Assembly: GCF_003479605.1 (NCBI RefSeq)
Contig: NZ_QUHR01000008.1
Span: forward strand, 62,001 to 126,000
Direction: 5' to 3'
Length of the DNA stretch: 64,000 nucleotides
Source of the DNA: Roseburia sp. AF12-17LB
Lineage (GTDB): Bacteria; Bacillota; Clostridia; Lachnospirales; Lachnospiraceae
The notes beneath the pieces are model-generated. The model worked only from the letters and a program-made list of their open reading frames with translations, did not search any database and was not told the DNA's origin. Position numbers and translations under genes: made by a program. Positions 46,437 to 57,001 of this stretch are shown here, one piece after another (the first letter of the stretch is position 1; the number at the start of each line of letters is the position of its first letter).

Positions 46437-47855
46437 TTTATCCAGAATCTCTCTTAATACAGCAAGACCCTGTTCCATTTCATCTTCTGTCAGATTACCA
46501 TATCCAAGCACCAGTGTCGGAACTTTCTTTTCCTTTGGCTTTTGAATCACATATTCACCCAGTCCATGAATTTCAATATGCTGCTCTCTCGCCTGCTCTA
46601 CCACTTCTTCTTCCTTCCACTTCACATCCAGTTCTACCAATACATGCAGGCCGGCATTATCACCGTAAATGCGGCAGACCCAGTCTTCCTGCTTTAAAAG
46701 ACGCATAAAAGTATCATGCTTATTCTTATAGTTATTACGCATACGGTTCAGATGCCGTTCAAAATGCCCTTCTTCCATAAAATGGCACAATACTTCCTGA
46801 CTGTTCCGCGGCACCGTACAGGCATAGAAACCGCAGGAACTGTGGTACCGCTCCATCAGGGAATGGGGCAATACCATAAAACTGATTCGAAGAGAAGGTG
46901 CAATACTTTTTGAAAAAGTTCCTATATAAATCACATGCTCTCCGGTATCATTTCCCCACAAAGCCGGAATCGGCTTTCCTTTATAACGGAACTCACTATC
47001 GTGGTCATCTTCTATGATATAACGTTCTTCTCCTTCAGACGCCCACTGTAAAAGTTCCAGCCTTCTTCGCAGCGGCATGACATTTCCCAACGGGAACTGA
47101 TGGGATGGCATGACATAAACCATATCCGGATTTTCTTTCCGGATAGCCTCCATACAAATTCCATCTTCATCAATTTCTTCTGCCAGCACCCGATATCCCA
47201 TATTACAGAAAGTATAATATGCCTGCAAATAAGTATAATTCTCCATTGCCACTTTCTTATCCCGCCCCATAATCTGAGCTAACAATAACAGAAGATACTC
47301 ATTACCGGCACCAATAAGAATCTGTTTTTCATCGCAGACTACCCCTCTCGCCTGATAGAGATAGCGGCTGATTGCCATTCTAAGATTCAGTTCTCCCTTT
47401 GGATTTCCCGAAAGCAATAAATCCGGGTTATCCTCCGGCACTACACTCTTATGCATCCGATACCATATTCCATAGGGAAAATGCTTCCGGTCAATCTCAT
47501 AAGGAGAAAAACTGATTTCATACTGCTTTTTCTGCCGCTCCATGAGTCTTCCCTCTTCTGGCTTTTCCTGTCCACGGCTCAGCTGATACAGCATGCTGAT
47601 ATCGCATACAAAATAGCCTGCACAGGGTTTTGGTTCAATATAACCCTCTGCTGTAAGCTGTTCATATGCCAGTTCCACGGTACTCCTGCTGATTTGCAGA
47701 TTTTTGGCCATAAAACGAGTAGACGGTAATTTTTCCCCCGGGAAAATCTTACCGTCTGCTATATCCTTACGAATATATTCGTAAATCTGCTCATAAAGTG
47801 CGCGTGGAGAATCCGGCTGTAAATCAATCCATAATTCCTTCATCCCGTTATCCAC
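46434..47855 (-). CDS. MocR/PdxR family transcription regulator (GntR-type HTH plus aminotransferase fold)
   Basis: 473 residues. The N-terminal GntR winged helix (about 12-80) shows ALYEQIYEYIRKDIADGKIFPGEKLPSTRFMAKNL. A class I aminotransferase-like domain follows with a likely PLP lysine in YIGTFSKSIAPSLRISF and EDDHDSEFRY upstream. Family members use PLP as cofactor or signal to control pyridoxine, GABA or taurine genes. No such target is adjacent; a DUF2225 gene lies directly upstream with no gap. Target unknown. Confidence 0.9.
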   Translation of the reverse strand: MDNGMKELWIDLQPDSPRALYEQIYEYIRKDIADGKIFPGEKLPSTRFMAKNLQISRSTVELAYEQLTAEGYIEPKPCAGYFVCDISMLYQLSRGQEKPEEGRLMERQKKQYEISFSPYEIDRKHFPYGIWYRMHKSVVPEDNPDLLLSGNPKGELNLRMAISRYLYQARGVVCDEKQILIGAGNEYLLLLLAQIMGRDKKVAMENYTYLQAYYTFCNMGYRVLAEEIDEDGICMEAIRKENPDMVYVMPSHQFPLGNVMPLRRRLELLQWASEGEERYIIEDDHDSEFRYKGKPIPALWGNDTGEHVIYIGTFSKSIAPSLRISFMVLPHSLMERYHSSCGFYACTVPRNSQEVLCHFMEEGHFERHLNRMRNNYKNKHDTFMRLLKQEDWVCRIYGDNAGLHVLVELDVKWKEEEVVEQAREQHIEIHGLGEYVIQKPKEKKVPTLVLGYGNLTEDEMEQGLAVLREILDK

Positions 47856-48707
47856 CTATCGGTTTTTCTTAAGCTCTTTTAAAATAATTTCTTTTAATTC
47901 CAAGGATTTATCCTTAATCTTACGATTTGCACTTGCGGAACTCAAAACACGGCTTAAGCATTTTGATGTTACATCATACTGCTTATAATGGAATGCCATA
48001 TTTGCAAGAAGATAATCCATCGTACTCTGATCCATTCCACAAATCGGGAACATCTCTGTACTTACTGCCTTCATCATGCCATCATAGGCCTCTTTATAGA
48101 AAGATTCCTCTTCCTGTCTGCAGGCTGCTGCCTCTTCTTTTTTACCGGCAGTCTCTAATTCCTCTGCTTTGGTGCGAAGCAACCATGCAAGAATCAGACA
48201 GTTATATGCTTTTTCACTGGTTCTCGCTTTCTTTACCATCGAATTAAACAGGGATAACTTATGCATTTCAATTGCCTTATCATAATCCCATGTTGCATCG
48301 TCAGATGGTGCCTGCGGATGAAAATTCCGGCTAATCTGTTCCTTAATCAATTTAATCTGACCCATGGTAATATGTTCAAAATAACGATTCAGAGAAGTAT
48401 ATCCGCAATTCGGGCAGGATGCCACATCATATTTCAAAGAATCCACATACTGCTGTCTCGGTCTCAAATCTGCATCCGGCTCCAATCGCTTCACCTTACC
48501 GGCTTTTACCATTTTCGTCTTAAATTCTTTATCACATACCGGGCAGCGCACGGTCTTATCTAAAAGGAAATCCTCTTCCTTTGGCTGTGCTACGGCTGTT
48601 TCTACTTTTTCTTTTGTTTTCTTTTCTGTTGCTTTCTCATCGGCATAAAGGTCTGTACTGTCAGTTGCCTTTATTCCGAATTTTTCCAATCCAGCAAATA
48701 AATTCAT
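47856..48707 (-). CDS. DUF2225 family zinc-ribbon protein
   Basis: 283-residue cytosolic protein. CPVCDKEF (about 58-65) and CPNCGY (about 98-103) form a likely four-cysteine zinc site around RPRQQYVDSLKYDVAS. The remainder is helical with TPR-like pairs (AYNCLILAWLLRTKAEELETAGKKEEAAAC). The pattern is that of DUF2225, function unknown. Its stop abuts the MocR start with no spacer, and glnS ends 15 bases upstream, so glnS-DUF2225-MocR may be one transcript. Confidence 0.82.
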   Translation of the reverse strand: MNLFAGLEKFGIKATDSTDLYADEKATEKKTKEKVETAVAQPKEEDFLLDKTVRCPVCDKEFKTKMVKAGKVKRLEPDADLRPRQQYVDSLKYDVASCPNCGYTSLNRYFEHITMGQIKLIKEQISRNFHPQAPSDDATWDYDKAIEMHKLSLFNSMVKKARTSEKAYNCLILAWLLRTKAEELETAGKKEEAAACRQEEESFYKEAYDGMMKAVSTEMFPICGMDQSTMDYLLANMAFHYKQYDVTSKCLSRVLSSASANRKIKDKSLELKEIILKELKKNR

Positions 48708-48722
48708 ATCTATTCCTCCACT

Positions 48723-50393
48723 CTACTGCTGAGCTGGCAGTTTATAAGAACTCTTTAGTGAAACGATGCGGTTAAATACCAGTGCATCTTCTTTTGAATC
48801 TTTCGCGTCTACGCAGAAATATCCCTGTCGTACAAACTGGAAGCTGTCATATCCTTTTGCATCTGCAAGACCTGGCTCTACATAGCACTCTTTTAATACG
48901 GTAAGAGAATTCGGATTTAAGTTCAGGCTTCCGTCTTCGTTATATACGCCCAACTCTTCGTCCACAATATTTTCGTATAATCTTACCTCTGCTTTCACTG
49001 CGGTTGGTGCTGCTACCCAGTGAATGGTTCCTTTTACCTTTCTTCCATCCGGGCTGTTTCCGCCTCTGGATTCCGGGTCATAGGTACAGTGAATCTCTGT
49101 CACTTTTCCGTTCTCGTCTTTTACAAAGCTGTTGCATTTCACAAAATATGCATGCATCAGACGCACTTCGTTACCCGGGAACATACGGAAATATTTTCTC
49201 GGCGGTTCTTCCATGAAATCTTCTCTGTCAATGTAAAGTTCTCTTGCAAACGGAACCTTACGGCTGCCTAGAGCTTCATTTTCCATATTATTGACCACAT
49301 CAAAGTATTCTATCTGATCTTCCGGATAATTGTCAATAATAACCTTAATTGGATCTAATACTGCCATCACGCGGGAACGTTTTAATTTCAAATCCTCACG
49401 GATACAATATTCTAACATTGCATAATCTACCGAACTGTTTGCCTTGGAAACGCCGCACAGCTCTACGAACATTTTAATAGACTCCGGTGTAAAGCCTCTT
49501 CTTCTCAAAGCGGCAATGGATACCAGACGCGGGTCATCCCATCCATCTACAATATGTTCCTCTACCAGCTTCTTAATGTAACGCTTACCGGTTACCACAT
49601 TGGTAAGATATAATTTTGCAAACTCAATCTGCTTTGGTGGATTCTCATACTCTAACTCACGGACAACCCAGTCATATAAAGGTCTGTGGTCTTCGAATTC
49701 CAGCGTACAGATAGAATGTGTAATTCCTTCAATGGCATCCTCGATTGGATGTGCAAAATCATACATCGGATAAATGCACCACTTATCTCCTGTATTCTGA
49801 TGGGTCATATGTGCCACACGGTAAATAACCGGGTCACGCATATTCATATTTGGAGAAGCCATATCAATTCTGGCACGCAATACCTTCTCACCGTCTGCAT
49901 ACCTGCCATCTTTCATTGCTTCAAACAGTTCTAAGTTCTCTTCTACACTTCTACCGGCTGACGGATCTTCTTTTCCCGGCTCCTTTAAGGTTCCGCGGTA
50001 CTCGCGCATCTCTTCTGCGCTTAAGTCAGAAACATATGCTTTCCCTTTCTTAATCAGTTTTACAGCTGCTTCATACATCTGATCAAAATAATTGGATGCG
50101 AAAAACAATCTGTCGCCCCAATCCGCACCCAGCCATTTAATATCCTCTTTGATTGACTCTACGAATTCGCTTCGCTCTTTGGTCGGATTGGTATCGTCAA
50201 AACGCATATTAAATAAGCCGTTATATTCCTGTGCAAGTCCATAATTTAAAAGAATAGATTTGGCATGTCCGATATGCAAATAGCCATTTGGCTCCGGTGG
50301 AAATCTGGTATGCACCGTTTTGCAATGTCCTTCTGCTAAATCTTTGTCAATAATCTGCTCAATAAAATTCTTGGAGACAGCTTCGTTTTCCAT
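48723..50393 (-). CDS. glnS: Glutaminyl-tRNA synthetase
   Basis: Class I synthetase charging tRNA-Gln directly. 556 residues: HIGH motif in [39 protein letters not shown], and [19 protein letters not shown]. Where E. coli GlnRS has VMSKR in its KMSKS loop, this protein reads [10 protein letters not shown]. The C-terminal anticodon domains are present. The ATG at 50393 follows CCAGGAGGAAGACAAA. Most Bacilli lack glnS and use GatCAB; many Clostridia have it. Confidence in the family is high. Confidence 0.95.
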   Translation of the reverse strand: MENEAVSKNFIEQIIDKDLAEGHCKTVHTRFPPEPNGYLHIGHAKSILLNYGLAQEYNGLFNMRFDDTNPTKERSEFVESIKEDIKWLGADWGDRLFFASNYFDQMYEAAVKLIKKGKAYVSDLSAEEMREYRGTLKEPGKEDPSAGRSVEENLELFEAMKDGRYADGEKVLRARIDMASPNMNMRDPVIYRVAHMTHQNTGDKWCIYPMYDFAHPIEDAIEGITHSICTLEFEDHRPLYDWVVRELEYENPPKQIEFAKLYLTNVVTGKRYIKKLVEEHIVDGWDDPRLVSIAALRRRGFTPESIKMFVELCGVSKANSSVDYAMLEYCIREDLKLKRSRVMAVLDPIKVIIDNYPEDQIEYFDVVNNMENEALGSRKVPFARELYIDREDFMEEPPRKYFRMFPGNEVRLMHAYFVKCNSFVKDENGKVTEIHCTYDPESRGGNSPDGRKVKGTIHWVAAPTAVKAEVRLYENIVDEELGVYNEDGSLNLNPNSLTVLKECYVEPGLADAKGYDSFQFVRQGYFCVDAKDSKEDALVFNRIVSLKSSYKLPAQQ

Positions 50394-50433
50394 TTTGTCT
50401 TCCTCCTGGGTTCGTTTCTTCACTAATATATCT

Positions 50434-50462
50434 ATTATAAAGTCAAACGTCCGCTAAATCAA
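50434..50462 (-). promoter_or_regulatory. Predicted sigma-A promoter of glnS
   Basis: TTGATT (50457-50462), 17 bases, TATAAT (50434-50439) on the minus strand, about 40 bases before the ATG. Confidence 0.65.
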
Positions 50463-50476
50463 TAACGATTTTTGGA

Positions 50477-50502
50477 GTTCCGTCAAAATGTTCCGTCAAA
50501 AT
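50477..50502. repeat. Perfect 13-bp tandem repeat upstream of the glnS promoter
   Basis: GTTCCGTCAAAAT occurs twice head to tail (50477-50489, 50490-50502), 15 bases upstream of the -35. It might bind a regulator or be a slip duplication. Confidence 0.75.
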
Positions 50503-50526
50503 GTTGTCCGGTCGCATTTTCCTTTT

Positions 50527-51387
50527 CTAGCTGTGCTTAATATGCTGATGGGTAAACAGATGATCCTGACAATATTCGTAATTACCATCGCACTTGGAGC
50601 AGAAACGGAATTCCAGGTTTGGATCATCCAGTTCAGTCCTTCCGCAGACTGCACATTTATGCTTTGTCACCATGCCGCCTCTCCTCGGCTCCCGCATCTG
50701 AGCCTTAAATACCTGCTTCCGGTGAATTTCCTTCGGGGATACCCTTCTGTAATTTCTGGTAGACAGGAAGAAAATCAGGAAATTTAAAATAGACATAATG
50801 ATAGCAATTCTTCCGCCCCAGCTGGTTAAAATCAGATTAATCGCAATCAGTACTGCATATACCACTGCCATCCACTTCATTTTTACCGGAATAATAAAGA
50901 ACAGTAAAATCTGCATTTCCGGATACATGACCGCAAAGGCAAGGAATATGGTCAGATTGATATAATTCGTAGTGAAAGTAAGGCTTGAAATCAATGAAAT
51001 TGTTTCTAAGCTTCCTGTTCCGGCTGCTGCATATATTCCATATAAAATAAACGCTCCGATTACGGTAAATAACATTCCGCCGAAAATATAAACATTAAAA
51101 CGGAATGTGCCCCAGCTCCGTTCCAGTGCAGAACCAAGCTGATAATAAAGAAGCGCCATAATCAGCAGTGAGAATACTCTGGTGTCTGTCGGCATCAGAA
51201 TCCAGGTAATCAGTCTCCACACCTGTCCATGCAGAATGTGATAAGGGCTTAAGGTCAGCATCAACATAAAGTTCGGATTTACCGTATAAATCACAAATCC
51301 GATGCAATATGCTGCAATCAGATAAATCATCAGATTCGGGATGGCGTATTTTCCAATTTTGCGCTCCATTTTATTCAAAAAATTCAT
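50527..51387 (-). CDS. Rhomboid-like membrane protein with C-terminal zinc ribbon, probably not a protease
   Basis: 286 residues. Six or so membrane segments span about 15-205. Rhomboid-like HGQVWRLITWILMP and YYQLGSALERSWGTFRF are recognisable. The GxSG serine motif and the partner histidine of active rhomboids are not seen. A cytosolic tail carries CAVCGRTE and CSKCDGNYEYC, with a nearby His, a probable zinc-binding site. The ATG at 51387 follows GAGGTGTAAT. Divergent from the activase gene. The function is unknown. Confidence 0.7.
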   Translation of the reverse strand: MNFLNKMERKIGKYAIPNLMIYLIAAYCIGFVIYTVNPNFMLMLTLSPYHILHGQVWRLITWILMPTDTRVFSLLIMALLYYQLGSALERSWGTFRFNVYIFGGMLFTVIGAFILYGIYAAAGTGSLETISLISSLTFTTNYINLTIFLAFAVMYPEMQILLFFIIPVKMKWMAVVYAVLIAINLILTSWGGRIAIIMSILNFLIFFLSTRNYRRVSPKEIHRKQVFKAQMREPRRGGMVTKHKCAVCGRTELDDPNLEFRFCSKCDGNYEYCQDHLFTHQHIKHS

Positions 51388-51433
51388 ATTACACCTCATA
51401 TTTCATAAATTAGTTTATTGCAATCTGTCTACT

Positions 51434-51463
51434 ATTATAGAAGTATCCCCAAAGATTTGTCAA
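51434..51463 (-). promoter_or_regulatory. Predicted sigma-A promoter of the rhomboid-like gene
   Basis: A perfect TTGACA (51458-51463) and TATAAT (51434-51439) separated by 18 bases on the minus strand. Confidence 0.7.
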
Positions 51464-51539
51464 CGACACTAGGACTTCTTCATAAAAATTTCAGATTCAC
51501 CACTATTTCTAAACAATCCATAAATTCTTTTATTAGGAA

Positions 51540-51568
51540 TTGTTTTTTGAAAAATACTGTCGTATAAT
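51540..51568 (+). promoter_or_regulatory. Predicted sigma-A promoter of the activase fusion gene
   Basis: TTGTTT (51540-51545), 17 bases, perfect TATAAT (51563-51568), 70 bases before the ATG at 51638. Confidence 0.6.
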
Positions 51569-51637
51569 GGATTTTGTTTTGGAATTTATGAAACACATTA
51601 TTAATATGAAGTAACAGACTAATACAGGGTGATTATT

Positions 51638-54600
51638 ATGGAAAACAAAAATCTTAACAAACTGGGAATAGACATCGGTTCCACAACCGTTAAAATTGCT
51701 GTTCTTGGAAAAAATAACGAGCTGCTGTTTGCAGACTATGAAAGACATTTTGCCAATATCCGTGAAACCTTAACGGATTTATTAAAAAAGGCATTTGATA
51801 AGCTTGGGAATTTAAAGCTGGCACCGATGATTACCGGTTCCGGCGGACTTACCCTTGCCAAACATCTTGGCATTCCGTTTGTGCAGGAGGTTATTTCCGT
51901 ATCTACTGCCTTACAGGACTATGCGCCACAGACTGACGTTGCCATTGAGCTTGGTGGTGAGGATGCCAAAATTATTTATTTTGAAGGTGGTAATGTGGAG
52001 CAGCGTATGAATGGTATCTGTGCCGGTGGTACCGGTTCCTTTATTGACCAGATGGCATCTTTGATCCAGACAGATGCATCCGGTCTGAATGAGTATGCCA
52101 AAAATTATGATGCCATCTATCCGATTGCTGCACGATGCGGTGTATTTGCAAAAACCGATATCCAGCCATTGATTAATGAAGGTGCTACCAGAGAGGACTT
52201 ATCTGCTTCTATTTTCCAGGCAGTCGTAAACCAGACCATCAGTGGTCTTGCCTGTGGAAAACCAATCCGTGGTCACGTTGCTTTCTTAGGTGGACCACTA
52301 CACTTCCTTTCTGAATTAAAGGAAGCTTTCATCCGTACCTTAAAACTGGATGATGAACACATTATTGCACCGGAAAATTCCCATCTGTTTGCAGCCATTG
52401 GTTCTGCATTAAATTATAAAGAAGATGTCACTTACGATTTATCCGATATTTTAGACAAATTGTCTTCTGATATTAAAATGGAATTTGAAGTAGCCCGTAT
52501 GGAGCCTCTTTTTGCAACCCAGGCTGACTATGACGCCTTTACTGCCCGTCATAACGGACACAATGTAAAGACAGCGGACCTTTCTACTTACAAAGGAAAC
52601 TGCTATCTTGGAATTGATGCCGGTTCCACCACAACCAAAATTGCACTGGCAGGAGAAGACGGTTCTCTTCTCTATTCTTTCTATAGCAGCAACAACGGAA
52701 GTCCTCTGGCTACTGCAATCAAATCCATCAAGGAAATCTATTCCTTATTACCGGCGGATGCACATATTGTACACTCCTGCTCCACCGGTTATGGAGAGGC
52801 TTTATTAAAAGCTGCCCTTATGTTGGATGATGGTGAGGTAGAAACCGTTGCCCACTACTATGCAGCGGCATTCTTTGACCCGGATGTAGACTGTATCTTA
52901 GACATCGGTGGTCAGGATATGAAATGCATCAAGATTAAGAACCAGACCGTTGACAGTGTTCAGTTAAATGAAGCCTGCTCTTCCGGATGCGGTTCCTTTA
53001 TCGAGACTTTTGCAAAATCATTAAATTACAGTGTGCAGGATTTTGCCAAAGAAGCTTTATTTGCTGAAAACCCAATTGACCTTGGAACCCGTTGTACCGT
53101 ATTTATGAATTCCAAGGTAAAACAGGCTCAGAAGGAAGGTGCAAGTGTTGCTGATATTTCCGCCGGTCTTGCTTATTCCGTTATCAAGAATGCTCTTTTC
53201 AAGGTTATCAAGCTTTCCGATGCAAAGGATTTAGGTGAGCATATCGTAGTTCAGGGTGGAACCTTCTACAATGATGCGGTACTCCGGAGCTTTGAAAAAA
53301 TTTCCGGCTGTGAAGCAGTAAGACCTGATATTGCAGGAATCATGGGTGCTTTTGGTGCTGCTTTAATTGCAAGGGAGCGTCATGAGGAAGGTTACCAGAC
53401 TTCCATGCTTTCCATTGATGAAATCAATGCACTGACCTTTGATACCAAGCTGACCCGCTGTCAGGGATGTACCAACCACTGTCTTTTAACCATCAACCGT
53501 TTCTCCGGCAACCGTTCCTACATTACCGGTAACCGTTGTGAACGTGGACTTGGCAAAGAAAAGAATAAAGAAAATATTCCAAACCTTTTTGAATATAAGA
53601 ATGAACGGCTTTTTGCTTATCCTCCACTGAAGAAAGAAGAAGCCGCCCGCGGAACCGTAGGACTTCCGAGAGTATTAAATATGTATGAGAATTACCCATT
53701 CTGGGCAACCTTCTTTGCAGCTTTAAAATTTGAAGTAGTGCTCTCTCCACAGTCAACCAGAAAGATTTACGAGCTGGGTATTGATTCCATTCCAAGCGAG
53801 TCCGAATGTTATCCGGCCAAGCTTGCCCACGGTCATGTATCCTGGCTGATTCAGCATCAGGTAGATTTCATTTTCTACCCATGTATTCCTTATGAAAGAA
53901 ATGAATTCCCGGATTCTAACAATCACTACAACTGCCCGATTGTTACATCCTATGCCGAAAATATCAAGAATAATGTAGATGAAATTACTTCAGGTCAGGT
54001 TCGTTTCTTAAATCCGTTTATGGCATTTACCAACCTTGACGTTCTGACCGAGCAGTTAGTACATACCTTTACCGAAGAGTTCTCCATTCCGGCAGAAGAA
54101 ATCAAAGCTGCCGCGAAAACTGCATGGCAGGAGCTTTCCAATGCCAGAGAGGATATCAAGCACAAAGGAGAAGAAACTTTAGCATATTTAAAAGAGACTG
54201 GAAAACGTGGTATTGTACTTGCCGGCCGTCCATATCATGTAGATCCGGAAATCAACCATGGTATTCCGGAACTGATTAATTCCTATGGTCTAGCTGTACT
54301 TACAGAGGATTCCGTAGCACATCTCCATGAAGTAGAGCGTCCGCTTATTGTTATGGACCAGTGGATGTACCACTCCAGACTGTATGCTGCAGCAAACTTT
54401 GTAAAGACACGGGATAATCTTGATTTAATCCAGTTGAATTCCTTCGGTTGTGGATTAGATGCCGTTACAACAGACTGCGTCAATGACATTTTAAGCAAAT
54501 CCGGCAAGATTTATACCTGCCTGAAAATCGATGAGGTAAATAACTTAGGGGCTGCAAGAATCCGTATCCGTTCTCTTCTTGCTGCTATCCGTGTCAAAGA

Positions 54601-55885
54601 AAAACGTCATGAAAAACGTACCATCGTTCCTGCTAACTTTAACCGTGTAGTATTTACCGAAGAAATGCGTGACAGTTACACAATTCTCTGTCCGCAGATG
54701 TCACCGATTCATTTCGAACTCTTAGAGCCTGCTTTCCAGGCTGCCGGATATCATCTGGTTGTACTTGATAATGATAACCGCGACTCTGTGGATGTGGGAT
54801 TAAAATATGTAAATAACGACGCCTGCTACCCTTCCCTTATGGTTGTCGGTCAGATTATGAGTGCTGTTATGTCCGGAAAATATGACATGACAAAGACTGC
54901 AATTTTAATCTCCCAGACCGGTGGTGGATGTCGTGCCAGCAACTATATCGGTTTCATCCGCCGTGCCTTGGAAAAAGCCGGTTATAAAGACGTTCCGGTT
55001 ATTTCCATCAACTTAAGCGGCTTAGAGAAGAACCCTGGCTTTAAATTTACACCACAGCTTATCCAGCACGGTCTTTATGCCTTAGAGTTTGGCGATATTT
55101 TCATGCGCTGTCTCTACCGCACCAGACCTTATGAGGAAGTACCTGGTTCTGCCAATGCACTTCATGAGAAATGGAAGGAACGTGTCATTGCATTTATTTC
55201 CAGGAAGGGCTTTGTCTCCCACCGGAAATACAAGAAGATGTGTCGTGAAATCATCCGTGACTTCGACCGTCTTCCGATGAAAGACATTAAGAAACCTAAA
55301 GTTGGTGTCGTTGGTGAGATTCTGGTTAAATTCCTTCCAGCCGCAAATAATTATCTGGTAGACTTACTGGAGTCCGAAGGTGCTGAGGCTGTTGTTCCTG
55401 ACCTTACCGACTTCCTGCTCTACTGCTTCTATAACCAGAACTTTAAAGCAGAACACCTTGGCATGAGCAGGAAATCCGCAAGAGTCTCAAACCTCGGTAT
55501 CAAATTCTTCGAATGGCTCCGTTCCGCTGCCCGTGACGAATTTGAAAAGAGTGAACACTTTGATCCACCTGCCCACATTGAAACACTGGCAAAATATGCT
55601 TCTGAGATTGTATCACAGGGTAACCAGACCGGTGAAGGCTGGTTCTTAACCGGCGAAATGTTAGAGCTGATTCATACCGGGACCAATAATATCGTATGTA
55701 CACAGCCATTTGCCTGTCTGCCAAACCATGTGGTTGGTAAAGGTGTTATCAAGAAGCTGCGTCACCAGTACCCTCTTTCTAACATCGTGGCTATCGACTA
55801 TGACCCGGGTGCCAGTGAGGTTAACCAGTTGAACCGTATCAAACTGATGCTCTCTACTGCCAACAAGAACCTTGCAAAGGATTGA
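51638..55885 (+). CDS. Giant acyl-CoA dehydratase activase-related protein (two ASKHA ATPase modules fused to COG3580/COG3581-like domains)
   Basis: 1415 residues. Module 1 (about 7-265) opens [16 protein letters not shown] and has [13 protein letters not shown] near 128. Module 2 (about 322-590) repeats [17 protein letters not shown] with [10 protein letters not shown] near 446 and GTRCTVF. These match the BadF/HgdC-type ATPases that gate electrons through an inter-subunit [4Fe-4S] cluster. CQGCTNHC lies near 607, then DUF2229/COG3580-like and HgdB-like regions (about 660-1400, with [11 protein letters not shown]). No dehydratase genes are adjacent. It is likely an ATP-driven low-potential reductase; substrate unknown. 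Start chosen at 51638 after CAGGGTGATT. Confidence 0.85.
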   Translation: MENKNLNKLGIDIGSTTVKIAVLGKNNELLFADYERHFANIRETLTDLLKKAFDKLGNLKLAPMITGSGGLTLAKHLGIPFVQEVISVSTALQDYAPQTDVAIELGGEDAKIIYFEGGNVEQRMNGICAGGTGSFIDQMASLIQTDASGLNEYAKNYDAIYPIAARCGVFAKTDIQPLINEGATREDLSASIFQAVVNQTISGLACGKPIRGHVAFLGGPLHFLSELKEAFIRTLKLDDEHIIAPENSHLFAAIGSALNYKEDVTYDLSDILDKLSSDIKMEFEVARMEPLFATQADYDAFTARHNGHNVKTADLSTYKGNCYLGIDAGSTTTKIALAGEDGSLLYSFYSSNNGSPLATAIKSIKEIYSLLPADAHIVHSCSTGYGEALLKAALMLDDGEVETVAHYYAAAFFDPDVDCILDIGGQDMKCIKIKNQTVDSVQLNEACSSGCGSFIETFAKSLNYSVQDFAKEALFAENPIDLGTRCTVFMNSKVKQAQKEGASVADISAGLAYSVIKNALFKVIKLSDAKDLGEHIVVQGGTFYNDAVLRSFEKISGCEAVRPDIAGIMGAFGAALIARERHEEGYQTSMLSIDEINALTFDTKLTRCQGCTNHCLLTINRFSGNRSYITGNRCERGLGKEKNKENIPNLFEYKNERLFAYPPLKKEEAARGTVGLPRVLNMYENYPFWATFFAALKFEVVLSPQSTRKIYELGIDSIPSESECYPAKLAHGHVSWLIQHQVDFIFYPCIPYERNEFPDSNNHYNCPIVTSYAENIKNNVDEITSGQVRFLNPFMAFTNLDVLTEQLVHTFTEEFSIPAEEIKAAAKTAWQELSNAREDIKHKGEETLAYLKETGKRGIVLAGRPYHVDPEINHGIPELINSYGLAVLTEDSVAHLHEVERPLIVMDQWMYHSRLYAAANFVKTRDNLDLIQLNSFGCGLDAVTTDCVNDILSKSGKIYTCLKIDEVNNLGAARIRIRSLLAAIRVKEKRHEKRTIVPANFNRVVFTEEMRDSYTILCPQMSPIHFELLEPAFQAAGYHLVVLDNDNRDSVDVGLKYVNNDACYPSLMVVGQIMSAVMSGKYDMTKTAILISQTGGGCRASNYIGFIRRALEKAGYKDVPVISINLSGLEKNPGFKFTPQLIQHGLYALEFGDIFMRCLYRTRPYEEVPGSANALHEKWKERVIAFISRKGFVSHRKYKKMCREIIRDFDRLPMKDIKKPKVGVVGEILVKFLPAANNYLVDLLESEGAEAVVPDLTDFLLYCFYNQNFKAEHLGMSRKSARVSNLGIKFFEWLRSAARDEFEKSEHFDPPAHIETLAKYASEIVSQGNQTGEGWFLTGEMLELIHTGTNNIVCTQPFACLPNHVVGKGVIKKLRHQYPLSNIVAIDYDPGASEVNQLNRIKLMLSTANKNLAKD

Positions 55886-55892
55886 TTCTTTT

Positions 55893-56849
55893 ATGCAAAC
55901 AATGACGATTATTGTACCCTGCTATAACGAAGAAGAAGCACTTCCGTATTTTTACGAAGAGATTTCAAAAATCAGACAACAGCTTACAGAGATTTCTCTT
56001 AAGCTGCTGTTTGTCAATGATGGCTCAACGGACAATACTCTTACCATCCTAAAAAAGCTTGCTTCTTCCGATAACAGTGTATATTATATTTCCTTTTCCC
56101 GTAATTTTGGAAAAGAAGCGGCTATTTATGCCGGTCTGAAAAATTCAACCAGTGATTATACTGCCATTATGGATGCAGATTTACAGGATCCCCCATCCCT
56201 GCTTCCTTCGATGCTTCATGCCATCCGGGAAGAAGGCTATGATTCGGTTGCCACACGACGGGTAAACCGCAAAGGAGAACCGCCTGTCCGCTCTTTCTTT
56301 GCCCGGATGTTCTATAAGCTTATCCGCAAAATGTCCGATACAGATATCGTAGATGGTGCCAGAGATTTCCGGTTGATGAACCGTCCTTTTGTGGATGCGT
56401 TGTTAGAATTAAATGAATACAACCGCTTTTCCAAGGGGTTATTTGGCTGGGTCGGTTTCCGTACCAAATGGATTGAATTTGAAAATACAGAGCGGATTGC
56501 CGGAGAAACCAAATGGTCTTTCTTCCAGCTGGTCCGCTACTCCTTAGACGGAATGATATCCTTCTCTACCGCTCCGTTGAAGCTTGCATCCTTTACCGGA
56601 ATGTTTATGTGTATCATTTCCTTCCTTGCCATTATCTTTATTATTGTAAGGCAGCTTTTATTCGGTGGCTCCGCTTTCGGCTGGCCATCCATGGCATGTA
56701 TCGTTATCTTTATCGGAGGTATCCAGCTTCTGTGCATCGGAATCTTAGGTTCCTACCTTTCCCGCACTTATATGGAGGTCAAAAAACGGCCTATTTATAT
56801 CTGCAAGGAAAGCAATTTAAGCCCAGATAAAGCTGTTAAATCTGAATGA
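55893..56849 (+). CDS. Family 2 glycosyltransferase (DPM/GtrB-like) with two C-terminal membrane segments
   Basis: 318 residues. The GT-A domain shows MTIIVPCYNEEEALPYFYEE, FVNDGSTDNTL, the DXD-like MDADLQDPP and RDFRLMNR. Two membrane segments follow (about 230-255 and 265-290). Such enzymes transfer a sugar from a nucleotide to a polyprenyl-phosphate for later use in cell-surface glycans. It starts 7 bases after the activase gene and ends at a terminator, so it is cotranscribed with it; a functional link is not obvious. Confidence 0.9.
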   Translation: MQTMTIIVPCYNEEEALPYFYEEISKIRQQLTEISLKLLFVNDGSTDNTLTILKKLASSDNSVYYISFSRNFGKEAAIYAGLKNSTSDYTAIMDADLQDPPSLLPSMLHAIREEGYDSVATRRVNRKGEPPVRSFFARMFYKLIRKMSDTDIVDGARDFRLMNRPFVDALLELNEYNRFSKGLFGWVGFRTKWIEFENTERIAGETKWSFFQLVRYSLDGMISFSTAPLKLASFTGMFMCIISFLAIIFIIVRQLLFGGSAFGWPSMACIVIFIGGIQLLCIGILGSYLSRTYMEVKKRPIYICKESNLSPDKAVKSE

Positions 56850-56885
56850 AAAAATGATTAAAAAGAAAGTTTATAAACTTTTAAG

Positions 56886-56927
56886 AAATCCGCAACGTCC
56901 AATAAATACTGGTGTTGCGGATTTTTG
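56886..56927 (+). terminator. Terminator after the glycosyltransferase
   Basis: AAATCCGCAAC (56886-56896) pairs perfectly with GTTGCGGATTT (56914-56924), followed by TT. It abuts the CIRCE at 56928. Confidence 0.85.
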
Positions 56928-56954
56928 TTAGCACTCTTTTTTAAAGAGTGCTAA
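56928..56954 (+). promoter_or_regulatory. CIRCE operator upstream of htpG
   Basis: TTAGCACTC, nine bases (TTTTTTAAA), GAGTGCTAA: exact CIRCE arms identical to those of the hrcA operon. It lies just upstream of the predicted -35. Confidence 0.96.
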
Positions 56955-56961
56955 TTTTCTA

Positions 56962-56988
56962 TTGACTTTTAAATTTGCAAAGTATAAT
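56962..56988 (+). promoter_or_regulatory. Predicted promoter of htpG
   Basis: TTGACT (56962-56967) with TATAAT (56983-56988) at a short 15-base spacing, or TAATAT (56985-56990) at 17. It begins 7 bases after the CIRCE. Confidence 0.6.
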
Positions 56989-57001
56989 ATTTCTATTAGG
57001 A

